Origin: an uncultured Clostridia bacterium
Lineage (GTDB): Bacteria > Bacillota > Clostridia > Oscillospirales > Acutalibacteraceae
Direction of reading: 5' to 3'
Assembly: GCA_946004305.1 (NCBI GenBank)
Contig: CAMFZJ010000081.1
Coordinates: 1-5,507, forward strand
DNA length: 5,507 bases
Shown here: positions 4,581 through 5,507 of the stretch, one piece after another
How the letters are laid out: every line of letters begins with the position of its first letter
Numbering within the stretch: the first letter of the stretch is position 1
Made by a program: the position numbers and the translations under genes
The notes under the pieces: model-generated
Told to the model about the DNA's origin: nothing
Databases searched by the model: none
The model's input: only the letters and a program-made list of their open reading frames with translations

Positions 4581-5507
4581 TTATTTATTTTCAGCTTCAA
4601 ACTTCTTCATAAATTCAACAAGCTTTTCTACACCTTCAATAGGCATAGCATTATAAAGAGAAGCACGCATACCGCCAACTGTACGGTGGCCCTTAAGATT
4701 TACAAAGCCTGCGGCAGTAGCTTCCTTAACAAACTTTGCGTCTAAGTCAGCGTCACCTGTAACAAAAGGTACGTTCATAAGAGAACGGTCCTTCTTCTCA
4801 ACTGTACCCTTGAACATTTCGCTCTGGTCAAGGTAATCGTAAAGAATACCGGCTTTTTTCTCGTTGTGAGCCTTCATAGCCACAAGACCGCCCATTTCTT
4901 TAACCCACTTGAAAATCTTGCCACAAATGTAGATGTCATAGCAAGGTGGTGTGTTATAAAGGGAATCAGCGTCAGCCTGAGTCTTATATTTCATCATTGT
5001 CGGTGTACCCGGGAGAACATCATCAGTAATTAAATCCTCACGGATAATAACAACCTGTAAGCCTGCAGGACCTGCATTCTTCTGAACACCTGCATAAATA
5101 ACGCCGTACTTTTCAACGTCAACAGGCTCTGAAAGGAAGCAGGAAGATACGTCAGCTACCAATGGCTTACCCTTTGTGTTAGGAAGCTCATGGAACTTTG
5201 TACCGTAAATTGTGTTGTTCTCACATATATATACATAGTCGGCATCTTCGCTGATAGGAAGATCTGAACAATCAGGGATATATGAGAAAGTCTTATCCTC
5301 TGATGTAGCAATTTTGTTAGCCTGGCCGTAAATCTTAGCCTCAGCAAATGCTTTCTTAGCCCATTGACCTGTAACTATGTAATCAGCAACCTTGTTTTTC
5401 ATAAGGTTCATTGGGATTGCAGCAAACTGTAGGCTTGCACCACCCTGAAGGAAAAGAACCTTATAATTATCAGGGATATTCATAAGCTCTCTTAAATCTT
5501 TTTCAGC
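4581..5507 (-). CDS. serC: Phosphoserine aminotransferase, 5' end outside window
   Basis: This PLP enzyme transfers an amino group from glutamate to 3-phosphohydroxypyruvate, giving phosphoserine; it acts directly after SerA. The frame is open to the right edge, and the edge codons (AEKDLREL, then MNIPDNYKVLFLQGGASLQF) match the family, so the Met at 5483 is internal. The 308 visible residues lack roughly the first 50 of a typical 360. In the visible fragment, QGGA is at 21-24, the PLP-stacking Trp is W49 (GQWAKKA), the pyridine-nitrogen Asp is D119 (VADVSS), and the Schiff-base Lys is K143 (YAGVQKNAGPAG). The D-to-K spacing of 24 equals that in E. coli SerC. The C-terminus GHRTVGGMRASLYNAMP and EFMKKFEAEN is canonical. 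Promoter and any regulatory leader lie outside the window. Confidence 0.96.
   Translation of the reverse strand, partial: AEKDLRELMNIPDNYKVLFLQGGASLQFAAIPMNLMKNKVADYIVTGQWAKKAFAEAKIYGQANKIATSEDKTFSYIPDCSDLPISEDADYVYICENNTIYGTKFHELPNTKGKPLVADVSSCFLSEPVDVEKYGVIYAGVQKNAGPAGLQVVIIREDLITDDVLPGTPTMMKYKTQADADSLYNTPPCYDIYICGKIFKWVKEMGGLVAMKAHNEKKAGILYDYLDQSEMFKGTVEKKDRSLMNVPFVTGDADLDAKFVKEATAAGFVNLKGHRTVGGMRASLYNAMPIEGVEKLVEFMKKFEAENK

Noticed and set aside
5156..5347. Second minus-strand open frame inside serC
   Set aside because: It overlaps conserved serC sequence in another frame and has no independent start signal.

Overview
The window looks like chromosomal DNA from a low-GC, Gram-positive gut anaerobe of the Ruminococcus / Oscillospiraceae type. 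This is inferred from AGGAGG-type ribosome binding sites, AT-rich intergenic DNA with TATAAT-like boxes, a secreted modular starch-binding protein with Thr/Pro-rich linkers, and a serA/serC pair of the gut Firmicutes/Bacteroidetes type. No rRNA, tRNA, CRISPR array, insertion sequence or phage gene was found.

Layout, left to right. (1) Bases 1-1747, minus strand: the N-terminal 582 codons of a large secreted protein that runs off the left edge. It has a signal peptide, a CBM26-like starch-binding module, two near-duplicate 146-residue beta-rich modules that resemble cohesins, Thr/Pro/Gln linkers, and the first residues of a further module. (2) Bases 1748-1942: its leader and promoter region, containing short direct repeats, plus the terminator of the next gene. 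(3) Bases 1943-2641, minus: a CpXC-family zinc-ribbon protein. (4) Bases 2642-2771: two back-to-back promoters. (5) Bases 2772-3302, plus: an unrecognised 176-residue helical protein with a very acidic tail. (6) Bases 3303-3402: a perfect-stem hairpin that can terminate both converging transcripts. (7) Bases 3403-5507, minus: serC (5' end outside the window) followed 35 bp later by serA.

How the parts work together. SerA and SerC catalyse the first two steps from 3-phosphoglycerate to phosphoserine and form an obvious operon. The starch-binding protein works outside the cell in glycan capture and has no visible link to serine synthesis. The CpXC protein and the acidic-tail protein are divergently transcribed and may share control, but nothing shows a joint function.

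The two points most worth a second look are the surface protein, as a possible scaffold-like starch-capture protein, and SerA, whose C-terminal ACT-like domain lacks the residues that bind the inhibitor serine in E. coli SerA. I see no convincing evidence for an entirely new biological system.
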